DNA of 61,508 nt from Betaproteobacteria bacterium (GTDB taxonomy: Bacteria > Pseudomonadota > Gammaproteobacteria > Burkholderiales > JACQAP01). Made by a program: the position numbers and the translations under genes. Numbering within the stretch: position 1 is the stretch's first letter; every line of letters starts with the position of its first letter. The notes below the pieces were generated by a model. That model did not search any database. It had not been told where the DNA came from and was given only the letters and a program-made list of their open reading frames with translations. Location of the stretch: NCBI GenBank assembly GCA_016194905.1, contig JACQAP010000007.1, forward strand, positions 1-61,508. Direction: 5' to 3'. Positions 7,739 to 17,901 of the stretch are shown here, in pieces.

Positions 7739-8518
7739 TTAATCGGTTTTCCTGCGCAATGAAAAGTGTCTTCCCCTCAGGGAAGCGACGGGCGGCAGAA
7801 CCATCGCCAGCGCGAGCAGCGCAAGACCTGCGGGCAGAGCGAGCGACCATAGTCCGATTGCGACCTCGCCCATCGCTCCGAGACCGCAGCCGACGGCGAA
7901 GCCCGCAATGGACTGCGCGGTACGCTTCGCCCTGGTACGCGCGCTGGCCACGGCGTCGGGATCGCGCCCCAGCAGGACTTCGGCAACGTCCATGGTTAAG
8001 CGGGTGACGTTGCCTGTCATCACCGCTGTGGGGGGCGTCCCCGCCAGCGAGATCTGCACCAGTGCATTTTGCACCGCCATCGCCGAAACGCCGATCATGC
8101 CCGCGAGAATGGCGTTCGTTGCAGTCGTGTCCGGGTGCGGACCGGCAGCGACAGAAAGCGCGAAAAAACCGGCGAGAAGCAGGAACTGCAGGAGAAGCAG
8201 GGGGCGCAGCGTGGCGAGCCCGACCGATTCCAAGCCGGTGGCCAGCAGTCTCGTCAGACCGACTGCCACAATGAAGACCGGAACCGACAATATTTGCACG
8301 ACCTCGGCTGTACCGCTGCTCGCGACGTGCGCCGCCAGGATTGCCAGATTGCCGGTGATGTGAGCGGTGAACAAGCCACCAAGGCCAAGGAAGCCGATGA
8401 TGTCCGTACTGCCGGCGACGACGCTAAGCACGCCGGGAAGCCATGACGTGCCGAGTGAACCGGCGACAAGCGCGGCGCCGTCACTTGTCGGAGTGTCCTT
8501 TGAATTCAATGCAAACAT
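7739..8518 (-). CDS. DUF1275 / YoaK-family membrane protein
   Basis: A 259-residue, roughly six-helix membrane protein. Family landmarks: VVAGSTDIIGFLGLGGLFTAHITGNLAILAAH near residues 34-65 and the later MTGNVTRLTMDVAE (both repeats carry the T-G-N core), with SAMAVQNALVQISLAGTPPTAVMTGN between them. Complete length. The function of YoaK proteins is not established. It is first of a three-gene minus-strand set with the COG4280-like protein and a small membrane protein. Confidence 0.85.
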   Translation of the reverse strand: MFALNSKDTPTSDGAALVAGSLGTSWLPGVLSVVAGSTDIIGFLGLGGLFTAHITGNLAILAAHVASSGTAEVVQILSVPVFIVAVGLTRLLATGLESVGLATLRPLLLLQFLLLAGFFALSVAAGPHPDTTATNAILAGMIGVSAMAVQNALVQISLAGTPPTAVMTGNVTRLTMDVAEVLLGRDPDAVASARTRAKRTAQSIAGFAVGCGLGAMGEVAIGLWSLALPAGLALLALAMVLPPVASLRGRHFSLRRKTD

Positions 8519-8582
8519 TTACGGCTGCTGCCCGGTGCCGTGGCCAATGCATTGCGCGGCCATGTGCACTTGAAGAGAAAGC

Positions 8583-8608
8583 AGGCCCATTGCCGTAGCA
8601 ATGGACCT
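8583..8608 (-). terminator. Hairpin after the efflux operon
   Basis: AGG-C-CCATTGC / GCAATGG-A-CCT forms a 7-bp perfect stem plus three outer pairs around one mismatch, with a 4-nt loop. On the minus strand it is followed by GCTTTCTCTT. It lies ~100 bp downstream of the stop of the outer-membrane-factor gene and before the DUF1275 gene, so it is the likely terminator of the efflux operon. Confidence 0.5.
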
Positions 8609-8708
8609 GAAAAGCCGAACACCCCGGGGGAGGGTCTGGAGTATTCGGCAGGGGACTGAATGCGAATGCATTCCACCGAGGAGAGGCGATGCTCGCGCGT
8701 AGCCATGC

Positions 8709-10208
8709 TTATCGATCGGACGCGTGCATTGGTGCGCCAGCCGCAAGAGTGTCGGCCGGCCGCGGTTCATCGCCGGTCGTCTGGATCCAGCCGCCACCGA
8801 GCGCCCGATAGAGGTCGACGAGGTTGGTGAGGCGCTGCAGCCGCGTGCTGACGAGCGTGAGCTGCGCGTCGTAGAGGCCGATCTGCGCCGTGAGCACCGT
8901 GAGATAGTTGTCGACGCCGTTTCGATAGCGGAAGGTGGAAAGGTCGAACGTCCGCTGCTGCGCCGCCGTGTAGCGTTCGGTCGCGGCAACCTGGTCGTCA
9001 TAGGTCCCGCGCGCTGCAAGGCCATCCGAAACTTCCCGGAAGGCCGTCTGGATCGCCTTCTCGTACTGCGCGATGCCAATGTCCTTCTGGATTTTCGCCA
9101 CGTCGAGGCTGGCCTTGAGAGCTCCGGCATTGAAGATGGGGACCGAGAGCGCCGGGATCAGCGACCAGGACGTGCTGCCCCCGCCGAACAATCCGGAGAG
9201 AGACGCGCTGGCGGTCCCTAGGCTGCCGGTCAGGTTGATGGTGGGAAAAAACGCCGCGCGCGCCGCACCGATGTTCGCGTTCTCCGAGCGCAAGATCGCC
9301 TCGGCCTGAAGAATGTCCGGACGCCGTGTGAGCAGGTCGGACGGCAAGCCCTCCGGGATGTCGGCGAGAATCGGCTGCGCCCCAAGGCGCACCGGCGGCG
9401 GAAGGTCGGCGGGCAACGGCCGACCGATCAGCAGCACGAGCGCATTCTCGGCCTGCGCCCGGCCGCGTACCTGCGCCGCGTAGTTCGCCTGGGCCAGCTC
9501 GACGACGGTCTGGGCCTGGCGCAAGGCGAGCTCGGTGCCGGTGCCGGTGTCGAACTGCAGCTTCACGATGTCGTAGGAGGCCTGCGCGGTCTTTGCGGTC
9601 TGCTGCGTCACCTGCATCTGCTCGTCGAATGCGAGCAGCGTGAGGTATTGATCGGCGACCTGCGAGACGAGCAGGATCTCCGCGGCCTGCCGCGCGTATG
9701 CCGAGGCGAAGTACTGCTGCAGCGCGGCGTCGCTGAGGCTCCTCAGCCGGCCGAAGAAATCGATCTCCCACGAGGCGGAGACGCCGGCCTCGTAGGTCTG
9801 CGTGGTAGTGGTCTTTCCGCTGGTCGAGACTCCCGCCGGCGTGCGCGACCGCGACGCGTCGGCGTAACCTGATACCTGGGGAAAGAGCGCCGCACGCTGA
9901 ATCCGGTATTGCGCGCGAACCTGCTCGACGTTCAGCATCGCGACACGCAGATCTCGGTTATCGGCGAGCGCGATCTCCATCAGCCGCTGCAGCTGCGCGT
10001 CGCGCAGGAAGTCGCGCCAGCCGATGTCCCCGGCCGGGAGAGTCGTGCCGGCCTGCCCGGCTTGCGCGGCCTTGTACGCGGCGCCCGATGGAAAGGTTCC
10101 CGCTACCGGCGCGGCCGGCCTCTCGTAGGTGGGCTGCAACGAGCAGCCAGCGGAGAGTGCAAGCACGAGCGCCGTAAGCGCGCGGTGAATGAAGGAACGT
10201 GGGCTCAC
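8709..10208 (-). CDS. Outer-membrane efflux lipoprotein (OprM/NodT family)
   Basis: A 499-residue TolC-like outer-membrane factor. A signal peptide ends in the lipobox LSAGC (Cys22), followed by the family opening LQPTYERPAAPVA. Two OEP repeats cover the rest, with typical spots WRDFLRDAQLQRLMEIALADNRDLRVA, SWEIDFFGRLRS and IPEGLPSDLLTRRPDI. The start is taken at the GTG at 10208, which overlaps the TGA of the channel gene as GTGA; the open frame continues upstream, but only as a shadow. It should form the outer-membrane exit duct for the adjacent RND pump. Last gene of the operon. Confidence 0.93.
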   Translation of the reverse strand: MSPRSFIHRALTALVLALSAGCSLQPTYERPAAPVAGTFPSGAAYKAAQAGQAGTTLPAGDIGWRDFLRDAQLQRLMEIALADNRDLRVAMLNVEQVRAQYRIQRAALFPQVSGYADASRSRTPAGVSTSGKTTTTQTYEAGVSASWEIDFFGRLRSLSDAALQQYFASAYARQAAEILLVSQVADQYLTLLAFDEQMQVTQQTAKTAQASYDIVKLQFDTGTGTELALRQAQTVVELAQANYAAQVRGRAQAENALVLLIGRPLPADLPPPVRLGAQPILADIPEGLPSDLLTRRPDILQAEAILRSENANIGAARAAFFPTINLTGSLGTASASLSGLFGGGSTSWSLIPALSVPIFNAGALKASLDVAKIQKDIGIAQYEKAIQTAFREVSDGLAARGTYDDQVAATERYTAAQQRTFDLSTFRYRNGVDNYLTVLTAQIGLYDAQLTLVSTRLQRLTNLVDLYRALGGGWIQTTGDEPRPADTLAAGAPMHASDR

Positions 10209-11191
10209 GTCAGTCTCCCGGCAACGGGAAGCAGTTTCCCGCGTGCGAGCTGGACGATCGAGCCGATCGCGATGGATCCGATCACCACGTTCGCCACGAC
10301 GAAGAGAACCGGAGCGAGGATCGTCACCGGTCCGGCCACGCCGCGAGCCACCATGCGTTCGGCGGCCAGCGACAAGGCGCCCATGCCGAAGGTGAAAGCC
10401 CAGTACGACGGTGCGAACGGCTGTCGCCGGATCCAGGGCAGGAGCCGCAGCACGATCAACCCTTGCAGCAGCGCGTAACCGAAGAGCATCTGCGCCACGA
10501 GACCGGGATCCCCATCCGTTACGCTGAGGTAGGCGACGAGTCCCACGGCGGGTGGGGCGAGCTGGATACCGAGCGTGGGTAGCAGCGGCACGGCAAGCGC
10601 ATCGGCGACGAGCAGCCGATGAAGGATCACCGATTCCAGGGCGAGCCACGCGAAGAGCCCCGCGCCGAAGAAGAGCTGCCCCCAAGCGGTCCACCCGAGG
10701 GCACCGGCGGCCGTGGCGACGACGAAGCTTCCGGCGACCGCCGGAAGATAGAGCACCGGCGTGGTGGTCGACGGATCGCGGCCTCCCTTCCACAATCCGC
10801 CATGGCGCCAGACCGAAAAGGCGAGGCTCCCTGCGGCGCCGAGGGCGAAGAGGCCGATCGCCGCCGCGCGCGAATAGGGAAGCAACGCGGTCGAGACGAG
10901 CAGCGTCGAGACCGGCACGAGGCCGATGAAGCAGCACTGGATCGGATGCGCCGCTTCCGCAAGCGCCTCGTCGCGGTGCCACATCCACTTCGCGGCATAT
11001 CCCGCCACGAGCACTCCCCAGATGCAAACACCGGCGAGCATGATCGCCTCTCCGATGCCGTGAGGCAGGTTCCACAGCCCGGCCGCGGCGCGCCAGTCGC
11101 TTCCCAGCGCAATCACGCCGAGCACGATCCCGAAAAAGGATGCCGGAACGGAGATGTCGGGAGCCCAGGGTCCCCGTGCGTTGATGCTCAT
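10205..11191 (-). CDS. SLAC1/TehA (TDT) family transporter
   Basis: A 328-residue integral membrane protein with about ten helices. Recognisable features are the family start PASFFGIVLGVIALGSDWR, the PHGIGEAIM helix and FAPSYWAFTFGMGALSLAAERM, corresponding to the conserved pore region of TehA/SLAC1 channels. Members carry anions or C4-dicarboxylates or confer tellurite tolerance. It is sandwiched between the RND pump gene (1-nt gap) and the outer-membrane factor (4-nt overlap), so it is co-translated with the tripartite pump. That placement is unusual and suggests the pump's physiology involves anion movement or tellurite-like stress, but this is inference. Confidence 0.85.
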   Translation of the reverse strand: MSINARGPWAPDISVPASFFGIVLGVIALGSDWRAAAGLWNLPHGIGEAIMLAGVCIWGVLVAGYAAKWMWHRDEALAEAAHPIQCCFIGLVPVSTLLVSTALLPYSRAAAIGLFALGAAGSLAFSVWRHGGLWKGGRDPSTTTPVLYLPAVAGSFVVATAAGALGWTAWGQLFFGAGLFAWLALESVILHRLLVADALAVPLLPTLGIQLAPPAVGLVAYLSVTDGDPGLVAQMLFGYALLQGLIVLRLLPWIRRQPFAPSYWAFTFGMGALSLAAERMVARGVAGPVTILAPVLFVVANVVIGSIAIGSIVQLARGKLLPVAGRLT

Positions 11192-11192
11192 G

Positions 11193-14100
11193 TCAATCTC
11201 CCGTCGCCATTGCGGCCGCCGGTTCGTGATTCGGGCGGCTGAATCTCCGGCTCACCACCTCGAAGAACATCGGCACGAGCAGCGGGCCGAGGAAAGTCGC
11301 GGCCAGCATCCCGCCTATCACGGCGATGCCGATCTCGTTCTGGCTCGCCGATCCCGCGCCGGCCGCGATGGCGAGCGGAAGGACGCCGAGGAGGAACGCC
11401 AGGGAGGTCATCAGGATCGGGCGCATCCGAATCTTCGCGGCCTCGACCGCAGCCTCGAGGGCGGAGCGGCCCTCCTCGCGCAACTCGCGCGCGAATTCCA
11501 CGATGAGGATGGCGTTCTTGGCCCCCAGACCGATCGTGGTGAGCACCGCGACCTGGAAATAGACGCCGTTCGGTACTCCCAACAGCGTCGCCGCGAGGAG
11601 CGCGCCCAACACGCCGATCGGGATCACGAGCATCACGGAGACCGGGATCGACCAGCTTTCGTAGAGCGCGGCGAGGCTCAGGAAGACCACGAGCATCGAG
11701 AGCGCGTAGAAGTATGGCGCCTGTGATCCCGCCTGCTGCTGCTGCAGCGAGATGCCGGTCCATTCGAAGCCGATGCCCGCGGGCATTTGCTTCGCGAGCG
11801 CCTCCATGGCGAGCATCGCCTGCCCCGCGCTCTTGCCAGGCGCGGCCTGGCCCTGGATCTCCATGGCGGCTACGCCGTTGTATCGCTGCAGCTGCGGCGG
11901 GCCGTAAGTCCAGCTGCCGGTGGCGAAGGAGGAGAACGGCACCATCACGCCCTTCGAGTTGCGCACGTAGAGGCGGTCCAGGTCCTCGGGATTCATCCGG
12001 AACTGCGCGTCGGCCTGCACGTACACCTTCTTGATGCGGTTATCGGTGTCGAGGAAGTTGTTCACGTAACGCGAGCCCCACGCGACCGAGAAGGTCTGGT
12101 CGATGTCGCTCAGGGCCACGCCGAGGACACTGGCCTTCTCGCGGTCCACGTCGATGCGGAAAGTCGGGTTGTCGACGACGCCGTTGAATCGCACCTGCGC
12201 GAGGCCCGGGTCCTTCGCCGCCAGGGCGATGAGCTGATCCTTCGCCTTGAGGAGCGCGTCATAGCCCAATCCGGCGCGGTCCTCCAGCTCGAAGTCGAAG
12301 CCCGAGGAGGTACCCAGCCCGCGGATCGCCGGCGGGTTCACGGGGGTGATGATCGCGTCCTTGTAGTTCCTGAATTGCGCCGCGGTGCGCGAGATCACCG
12401 CCTGCACCGTCTGGTCCTTGCTGCGCTCGCCCCAATCCTTCAGGTGGACGTAGACCATGCCCTGGCTCTGCCCGCGCCCGGCGAAGTTGTTGCCGTTGAT
12501 GACGAACGCGGCATCGACGCTCGCCGATTCCTGCTTGAGGAGGTACTGCGCGACGTCGTCGAGCACGACGCCGGTGCGCTGCTGCGTGGCGCCCGGCGGC
12601 GTCTGCACCTGGACGAAGAAATAGCCCTGGTCCTCGTTCGGCACGAACGCGGTGGGCAGCCGCACGAAGAGCAGGCCCACGGCGGCCACGATCGCGGCGT
12701 AGATGGCGAAAGCCCACGCCGACCGCGCGATCACCCCGCGCACGCCGCCGGCGTAACGGTCGCGTCCCCGCTCGAAGACGCGGTTGAACCACCCGAAGAA
12801 TCCGTGGCGCACGGCATGCTCGCGATCCGACGCCTTGAGGAGCGTCGCGCAGAGCGCGGGCGTGAGCGTGAGCGCCACGAATACGGACAGCAGCATCGCC
12901 GCGACGATGGTGAGCGAGAACTGGCGGTAGATGGCGCCCACCGTGCCGCTGGACATGGCCACCGGCACGAACACCGCCGACAGCACCATTGCCACGCCGA
13001 CCAGCGCGCCGGTGATCTGGCTCATCGCCTTCTCGGTCGCCTCCTTCGGGCCCAGCTTCTCCTCGCTCATCACGCGCTCGACGTTCTCCACCACGACGAT
13101 GGCGTCATCGACGAGGAGACCGATCGCCAGCACCAGGCCGAACATCGAAAGGGTATTGATGGTGAAGCCCACCGCGGCCATGAGCCCGAAGGTGCCGAGC
13201 AGCACCACCGGCACCGCGATCGCGGGAATGAGAGTGGCCCGCCAGTTCTGCAGGAAGAGAAACATCACCAGGACCACGAGCGCGATCCCCTCGAGGAGCG
13301 TCTTCACCACCTCCTGGATCGAGATCTTGATGAACGGCGTCACGTCGTTCGGGTACACGTCCTTCAGCCCGTGCGGAAAGTAGGGCCTCAGCTCCGCGAT
13401 CTTGGCGCGAACGGCGTTGGCCGTGTCGAGGGCGTTCGCGCCCGTCGCGAGCTGGATGCCGATCGCGGAAGCGGGAACGCCGTTGTACTTGTTGTCGATG
13501 ATGAAGGTCTCCGCGCCGAGTGCGATACGGGCCACGTCGCGAAGGCGAACCTGGGAGCCGTCGGGCAGGGCCTTGAGCACGATCTCGCCGAACTGTTCCG
13601 GCGTGCTGAGCAGCGTCGCTTCCGTGATCGTCGCGGTGAGCTGCTGGTTGGCGACCGCCGGCGTGCCGCCCAGCTGTCCCCCGGAAATCTGCACGTTTTG
13701 GGCGAGCAGCGCCGCGCTCACGTCGAGCGGCGTCAGCGCGTAGTTGTTCAGCTTGTTGAGATCCAGCCAGATGCGCATCGCGTACTGGGTCCCATTCACG
13801 TTGAGGTTGCCGACGCCGTTTACGCGGCTGATCGGATCCTGGACATGCGAGACCACATAGTTGGCGATGTCGAACTTCGACATGCTGTTGTCGGTGGAGA
13901 TGAAGCCCACGAACATCAGGAAGGCGTTGGTGGATTTCGTCACGCGCACGCCCGCCTGCTGAACCTGCGCGGGAAGCAGCGGCACGGCGAGCTGCAGCTT
14001 GTTCTGCACCTGCACCTGCGCGATGTCCGGGTTGGTGCCGGGCGTGAAGGTGAGGGTCGTGGTGGACTGGCCGGTGTCGTCGCTCACGGACGACATGTAG

Positions 14101-14327
14101 ATCAGGTTGTCGATGCCGCTCATCTGCTGCTCGATCACCTGCACGACTACATTGTTGACGGTGTTGACCGAGGCGCCCGGGTAGGTCGTGCTGATCTGCA
14201 CGGTGGGCGGCGCGATGGGCGGGTATTGATCGATCGGAAGCGTGAGGATCGACAGCCCGCCCGCCAGCATGATGATGAGCGCGATGACGATCGCGAAGAT
14301 CGGCCGGTTGATGAAGAATCTGGCCAT
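11193..14327 (-). CDS. RND multidrug efflux pump, HAE1 (AcrB/MexB) family
   Basis: Full length at 1044 residues. N-terminal [23 protein letters not shown] helix, two large periplasmic loops, and TM4 with the paired proton-relay aspartates [18 protein letters not shown]. The C-terminal half repeats the fold and carries the relay lysine in [16 protein letters not shown]. These are the diagnostic charged residues of drug-transporting HAE1 pumps rather than metal-transporting HME pumps. It starts 2 nt after the adaptor stop. With the adaptor and OprM-like factor it makes a complete tripartite system; substrates cannot be deduced. Confidence 0.95.
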   Translation of the reverse strand: MARFFINRPIFAIVIALIIMLAGGLSILTLPIDQYPPIAPPTVQISTTYPGASVNTVNNVVVQVIEQQMSGIDNLIYMSSVSDDTGQSTTTLTFTPGTNPDIAQVQVQNKLQLAVPLLPAQVQQAGVRVTKSTNAFLMFVGFISTDNSMSKFDIANYVVSHVQDPISRVNGVGNLNVNGTQYAMRIWLDLNKLNNYALTPLDVSAALLAQNVQISGGQLGGTPAVANQQLTATITEATLLSTPEQFGEIVLKALPDGSQVRLRDVARIALGAETFIIDNKYNGVPASAIGIQLATGANALDTANAVRAKIAELRPYFPHGLKDVYPNDVTPFIKISIQEVVKTLLEGIALVVLVMFLFLQNWRATLIPAIAVPVVLLGTFGLMAAVGFTINTLSMFGLVLAIGLLVDDAIVVVENVERVMSEEKLGPKEATEKAMSQITGALVGVAMVLSAVFVPVAMSSGTVGAIYRQFSLTIVAAMLLSVFVALTLTPALCATLLKASDREHAVRHGFFGWFNRVFERGRDRYAGGVRGVIARSAWAFAIYAAIVAAVGLLFVRLPTAFVPNEDQGYFFVQVQTPPGATQQRTGVVLDDVAQYLLKQESASVDAAFVINGNNFAGRGQSQGMVYVHLKDWGERSKDQTVQAVISRTAAQFRNYKDAIITPVNPPAIRGLGTSSGFDFELEDRAGLGYDALLKAKDQLIALAAKDPGLAQVRFNGVVDNPTFRIDVDREKASVLGVALSDIDQTFSVAWGSRYVNNFLDTDNRIKKVYVQADAQFRMNPEDLDRLYVRNSKGVMVPFSSFATGSWTYGPPQLQRYNGVAAMEIQGQAAPGKSAGQAMLAMEALAKQMPAGIGFEWTGISLQQQQAGSQAPYFYALSMLVVFLSLAALYESWSIPVSVMLVIPIGVLGALLAATLLGVPNGVYFQVAVLTTIGLGAKNAILIVEFARELREEGRSALEAAVEAAKIRMRPILMTSLAFLLGVLPLAIAAGAGSASQNEIGIAVIGGMLAATFLGPLLVPMFFEVVSRRFSRPNHEPAAAMATGD

Positions 14328-14329
14328 GG

Positions 14330-15523
14330 TCAGTTCGACTCTGCAGGTTGGGGCGTCGATGCGACGGGCGCCGGCGCGGCGCTCGCGACAGCGACGGCTC
14401 GAACGGTGGCTCCCGGCTGCACTTTCTGCACGCCAGCCACGATCACTTTATCGCCTTCGTTCAGCCCGTCCTCCACCACCCAATCGGTGCCGGTCGTGCG
14501 GGTGGCCTGGATCGCGCGCAGCGATACCTTGTTGTCCGCGCCGACGACGAGCGCCGTAGCCTTGCCGCTCGCGTCACGGGTTACGCCGACTTGAGGGACG
14601 AGCACGACGTTGTCGTTGATCCCCTGGTCGATGCGTGCACGGACGAACATGCCCGGCAACAGCACGGCTTTCGGGTTGGGGAACAGCGCGCGCACGGTCA
14701 CCGAGCCTGTGCCCTGGTCCACCGTGACGTCGGTGAATTGCAAGGACCCCGCAAGCGGATATTGAGTGCCGTCCTCGAGAAGGAGCGTCACCTTGGCCTG
14801 GCCCGGGCCGGTCAGCTTCAGCCTTCCGCTCGCGACGTCGCGGCGCAGCTGCAGGCCCTGCACGCTGGATTGGTTGAGGTCGACATAGATCGGGTCGAGT
14901 TGCTGCACGGTCGCGAGCAGCGTCGCGGCGCTCGCCTGCACGAAGGCACCCTGGGTCACCGCCGAAGGGCCGATGCGTCCCTCGATGGGCGACACCACAC
15001 TCGTGTAGCCGAGATTGATTTGCGCGGTCTGGACCGCGGCCTTTCCGGTGGCGACATCGGCGGACGCCTGCCCCTGGGCCGCGACCGCGTTGTCGTAGTC
15101 CTGCTGGGCGACGCCGTTGCCGCCGAGAAGGATCTTGTAGCGCTCCACCAGCACGTTGGCCGCGGCGAGCGTGGCTTGGGCGCGCGCGAGCATCGCCGCG
15201 GCGCTCGCGAGCGCCGCGCGGTAGGGCGCCGGATCGATCTGGTATAGCAACTGGCTCGCGTTCACGTCTGCGCCTTCCGTGAAAGGCCGGGAGAGGACGA
15301 TGCCGTCGACTCGGGCACGGACCTGCGCCACGAGGTGCGCGGAAGTGCGTCCCGGCAGTTCAGTGCTCACAGGGACGCTCGCGCGATGGACCGTCACCAC
15401 GCTGACTTCCGGAGGTTGCGGAGCGGGCGGCGCCTGACTCGCTTCGCTGCAGCCGACAAGCGCAATTGCAGTCAGCGTTAAAAGGAAACAGGTAGATCGC
15501 CGCGGTGCCCCATGCAAATGCAT
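14330..15523 (-). CDS. RND periplasmic adaptor (AcrA/MexA family)
   Basis: A 397-residue membrane-fusion lipoprotein. The start at 15523 ([10 protein letters not shown]) gives a signal peptide with lipobox LVGC, and AAAGGA lies upstream at good spacing; an open frame to 15637 is not signal-like. Lipoyl half-motifs are visible ([20 protein letters not shown] and [19 protein letters not shown]), around an alpha-hairpin, then the beta-barrel ([24 protein letters not shown]) and a membrane-proximal domain. First gene of the efflux operon. The preceding region is one of two diverged copies of a noncoding block. Confidence 0.94.
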   Translation of the reverse strand: MHLHGAPRRSTCFLLTLTAIALVGCSEASQAPPAPQPPEVSVVTVHRASVPVSTELPGRTSAHLVAQVRARVDGIVLSRPFTEGADVNASQLLYQIDPAPYRAALASAAAMLARAQATLAAANVLVERYKILLGGNGVAQQDYDNAVAAQGQASADVATGKAAVQTAQINLGYTSVVSPIEGRIGPSAVTQGAFVQASAATLLATVQQLDPIYVDLNQSSVQGLQLRRDVASGRLKLTGPGQAKVTLLLEDGTQYPLAGSLQFTDVTVDQGTGSVTVRALFPNPKAVLLPGMFVRARIDQGINDNVVLVPQVGVTRDASGKATALVVGADNKVSLRAIQATRTTGTDWVVEDGLNEGDKVIVAGVQKVQPGATVRAVAVASAAPAPVASTPQPAESN

Positions 15524-15639
15524 GAACAGAGTCCTTTGCGTTGCACCCGCCGCCGGGGTCGCCGGACGCGAGCCGGCGCGACTCAGTAGCGGGTAGCTCC
15601 GTAATGTATTGACACGCATTTCACGCAAGTCCGTCATGT

Positions 15640-16122
15640 TTTGTCCTCATTCCATCCACGTTTCCGCGTTTCGGTTGCGGCGATGAGGCAGCACTATGCA
15701 TGCCGGTGGGTTGGCCAGGTATTGGCGGATCATTAAGTTCCGTTAATCTTCGGAAGGGAGCGCTTTATCTGGCTCTTGCGGCAGGCAATGTTCAGCCATG
15801 CTCCGACGCGCGCCGCCGACCTTCAGAGCGCCGGGGGCCAGATACTTCAACGTTTCTGGCCCTTGTCATTTCCGCTGCGATCGGATTTGCCGCACAGACC
15901 GCTTGTCAGCCGAAAGTTTTGTCTGGGGGCCGGACGCCGCACGGTTCCCGGGTGGACCGTCGAGCGATGAAGCGCAGGGGAGCGCCGATAAGGGGTCAAG
16001 TTAACGCCATGCTCCAACGGCAAGGCGGTCGGGCGCGGGCCACAACATGAAAGTTAGTTAATGATCCGCCAACCTCTGGCAGAGCCGAAGACCGGCATCA
16101 TGCAACACAGTTGGTCCGACCT
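15640..16122. repeat. Diverged noncoding block, copy A (pair with 21590-22020)
   Basis: This intergenic segment matches the one at 21590-22020 at both ends. The left parts share CATTCCATC.ACG...CGCGTTTCGGT.GCGG, ACTATGCATG, ATCATTAAG.TCCGTTAATCTTCG and GAG.GCGCTT. The right parts share AGTTAATGATCCGCCAACCTC and CCGGCATCATG.AACACA. The middle is less alike and the copies differ in length. Copy A lies between the minus-strand efflux adaptor and plus-strand dps. The match suggests a duplicated regulatory region or a small nonautonomous element. Confidence 0.7.
15722..16072. repeat. 15-bp perfect inverted repeat bounding 351 bp
   Basis: TTGGCGGATCATTAA at 15722-15736 is the exact reverse complement of TTAATGATCCGCCAA at 16058-16072. 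The enclosed 351 bp has no convincing gene. In the second copy (21666-21680 / 21959-21973) the left arm has two changes and the right arm is identical. Terminal inverted repeats around noncoding DNA resemble a MITE, but the similarity between the copies extends beyond the arms on both sides. Confidence 0.7.
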
Positions 16123-16242
16123 TACTGGCTCTATCGAAGTGAAGTGTTGAATGGCTGAGCAGACCGTGGCGGTTCGGGACGACCGGCCGCCCCAGGGGCC
16201 GCGATCAAAGTCGCAATCACCTACCGAGAAGGAGTCAAGATC

Positions 16243-16794
16243 ATGGATGCCATAACCCGAATCACCGATGCCATAACCCGGCCCGATACCCGGGACCTTT
16301 CGCTTCACACCCTGACGGATCTGGGTGCGGAGGCGGCGCGCGACATTTCGGGAGCACTCAACGTGCTGCTGGCGGACTTGTTCGCCTTGTACCTGAAAAC
16401 GAAAAACTTCCATTGGCACGTGTCCGGCCCGCACTTCCGCGACTACCACCTCTTGCTGGATGAACAGGCTAACCAGATCTTCTCGACCACCGACAGCATT
16501 GCCGAGCGTGTGCGCAAGATCGGCGGATCGACGCTGCGTTCCGTCGGCCACATTGCCCGCCTCCAGCGCGTTCTGGACAACAACGCGGAGTACGTTACGC
16601 CGCTCGATATGCTTGCAGAGTTGCGCGACGACAACAAACAACTCGCGACGCGACTTCGCGAGGCGCACGGACTCTGCGACGAACATCGGGATGTGGCGAG
16701 CGCCAGCCTGATCGAGACCTGGATCGACGAGACGGAAGGCCGCGTGTGGTTCCTCTTCGAGGCGGCGCGCCGCGGCGACAGCAGTGGTCATTGA
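16243..16794 (+). CDS. dps: Dps-family ferritin-like protein
   Basis: A 183-residue Dps: four-helix ferritin fold with the intersubunit ferroxidase signature KTKNFHWHVSGPHF..YHLLLDEQ (His57, His59, Asp73, Glu74). It oxidises and stores iron with H2O2 and protects DNA. The N-terminus contains a short tandem repeat (DAITRITDAITRPD), mirrored in the DNA by two copies of GATGCCATAACCCG, which lengthens the tail beyond the usual Dps. A good GAAGGAG precedes the ATG. It is divergent from the efflux operon across repeat block A, and so possibly stress-coregulated. Confidence 0.92.
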   Translation: MDAITRITDAITRPDTRDLSLHTLTDLGAEAARDISGALNVLLADLFALYLKTKNFHWHVSGPHFRDYHLLLDEQANQIFSTTDSIAERVRKIGGSTLRSVGHIARLQRVLDNNAEYVTPLDMLAELRDDNKQLATRLREAHGLCDEHRDVASASLIETWIDETEGRVWFLFEAARRGDSSGH

Positions 16795-16841
16795 CGCGCG
16801 AGGGGCAGTCAGACGACGCTTGATTCAATCAGGAGAGTGAA

Positions 16842-17738
16842 ATGAAGATCGGTATCGCCGGCACAGGCCGGATGGGAACGGCAATCGCCCTGCGGCTGCT
16901 GGAACTGGACCACGAGGTCACAGTTTGGAACAGGGCACCGGAGAAGACCGCGGTGGCTGCCGCTACGGGAGCTGCCGTTGCGCCGACACCCGCAGCTTTG
17001 GCTTCGGCCTGCGACAGGATCATTACCATCTTGACCAACACTGCGGCCATGGAGGCCGTCTACACCGGGAAGGATGGGTTGCTGTCGGGGGACGTGCGGG
17101 GCAAGCTGCTGATCGAAATGAGCACTGTGCGCGGAGACGACCACCGCGCGCTCGCGTCCAAGGTGGCAGCCAGGGATGCGGCGTTGCTCGAATGCCCGGT
17201 CAGCGGCACGGTCAGACCGGCCCGCGAAGGAAAGCTGGTCGGGTTCGCCGGGGGTACGCCCGAGGCCTTCGCGGCTGCCCAGCCGCTGCTCGATCAACTC
17301 TGTCGCAGGTTCGAGCTGATCGGCCCGATGGGCGCGGGGGCCAACATGAAGCTCGCGGCCAATCTGCTGCTCACGGTGTTCTGGCAGGCCCTGGGCGAGG
17401 CATGCAGTCTGATGCAGGGCGTCCCGATCGAGCCGGAAAGGCTCATCGATCTGTTGGCGGATTCCAACATCGGCGCCGGCATCCTCAAGGCCCGCGGCGC
17501 CCTGGTGGCCACCGCGCTCGCGGGCAACGACACGGCAGCAGCGAGCTTCGACGTCGACTTCATGCGCAAGGACCTGCGCGATATGCTGCAGGAAGCCGCA
17601 GCACTCGGCGTTTCGTTGCCCGTGGCGGCACGCACGCTGAAGTGCTTCGACGAGGCCTCCCTCGCCGAGTTCGGGAAGATGGACGCAACCCGGTATCCGG
17701 CATGGTGGATCAGCCACACCGAAACAGAACAGGCCTGA
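16842..17738 (+). CDS. NAD(P)-dependent 3-hydroxyisobutyrate dehydrogenase-family reductase
   Basis: A 298-residue beta-hydroxyacid dehydrogenase. Rossmann start MKIGIAGTGRMGTAIALRLL, substrate-binding SGTVRPAREGKLVGFAGG and the catalytic lysine in GAGANMKLAANLL are all present. Members reduce glyoxylate, tartronate or succinate semialdehyde, or oxidise 3-hydroxyisobutyrate. The W-N-R after beta-2 favours NADP over NAD. AGGAG lies 5 nt upstream of the start. It lies 47 bp after dps and may be cotranscribed, perhaps as a carbonyl-detoxifying enzyme; the exact substrate is unknown. Confidence 0.85.
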   Translation: MKIGIAGTGRMGTAIALRLLELDHEVTVWNRAPEKTAVAAATGAAVAPTPAALASACDRIITILTNTAAMEAVYTGKDGLLSGDVRGKLLIEMSTVRGDDHRALASKVAARDAALLECPVSGTVRPAREGKLVGFAGGTPEAFAAAQPLLDQLCRRFELIGPMGAGANMKLAANLLLTVFWQALGEACSLMQGVPIEPERLIDLLADSNIGAGILKARGALVATALAGNDTAAASFDVDFMRKDLRDMLQEAAALGVSLPVAARTLKCFDEASLAEFGKMDATRYPAWWISHTETEQA

Positions 17739-17901
17739 CGGCGTCCCTCGAACATATGTCCGTCAATGCTTCAGATGCTCGTGCTCCAGCATTCCTGGTA
17801 CACCGCGTGAGCCGTTGGCATGAATGTCCTGAAAACAGGAGAAGCTTGTCCGCGATGTCCGGTTGTTGAACTCTGACCGGTTCGGCGCTGTCTCCACTGC
17901 C

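Noticed and set aside
11787-14594. Very long plus-strand open frame (935 codons) opposite the RND pump
   Set aside because: It is the antisense of GC-rich, conserved RND/adaptor coding sequence. The protein is a low-complexity Arg/His/Asp/Glu mixture with no domains.
15722-16072. A standard MITE
   Set aside because: Similarity between the two copies extends outside the inverted arms and no target-site duplication was seen, so a plain MITE insertion does not explain it. Kept as an open repeat/regulatory question.
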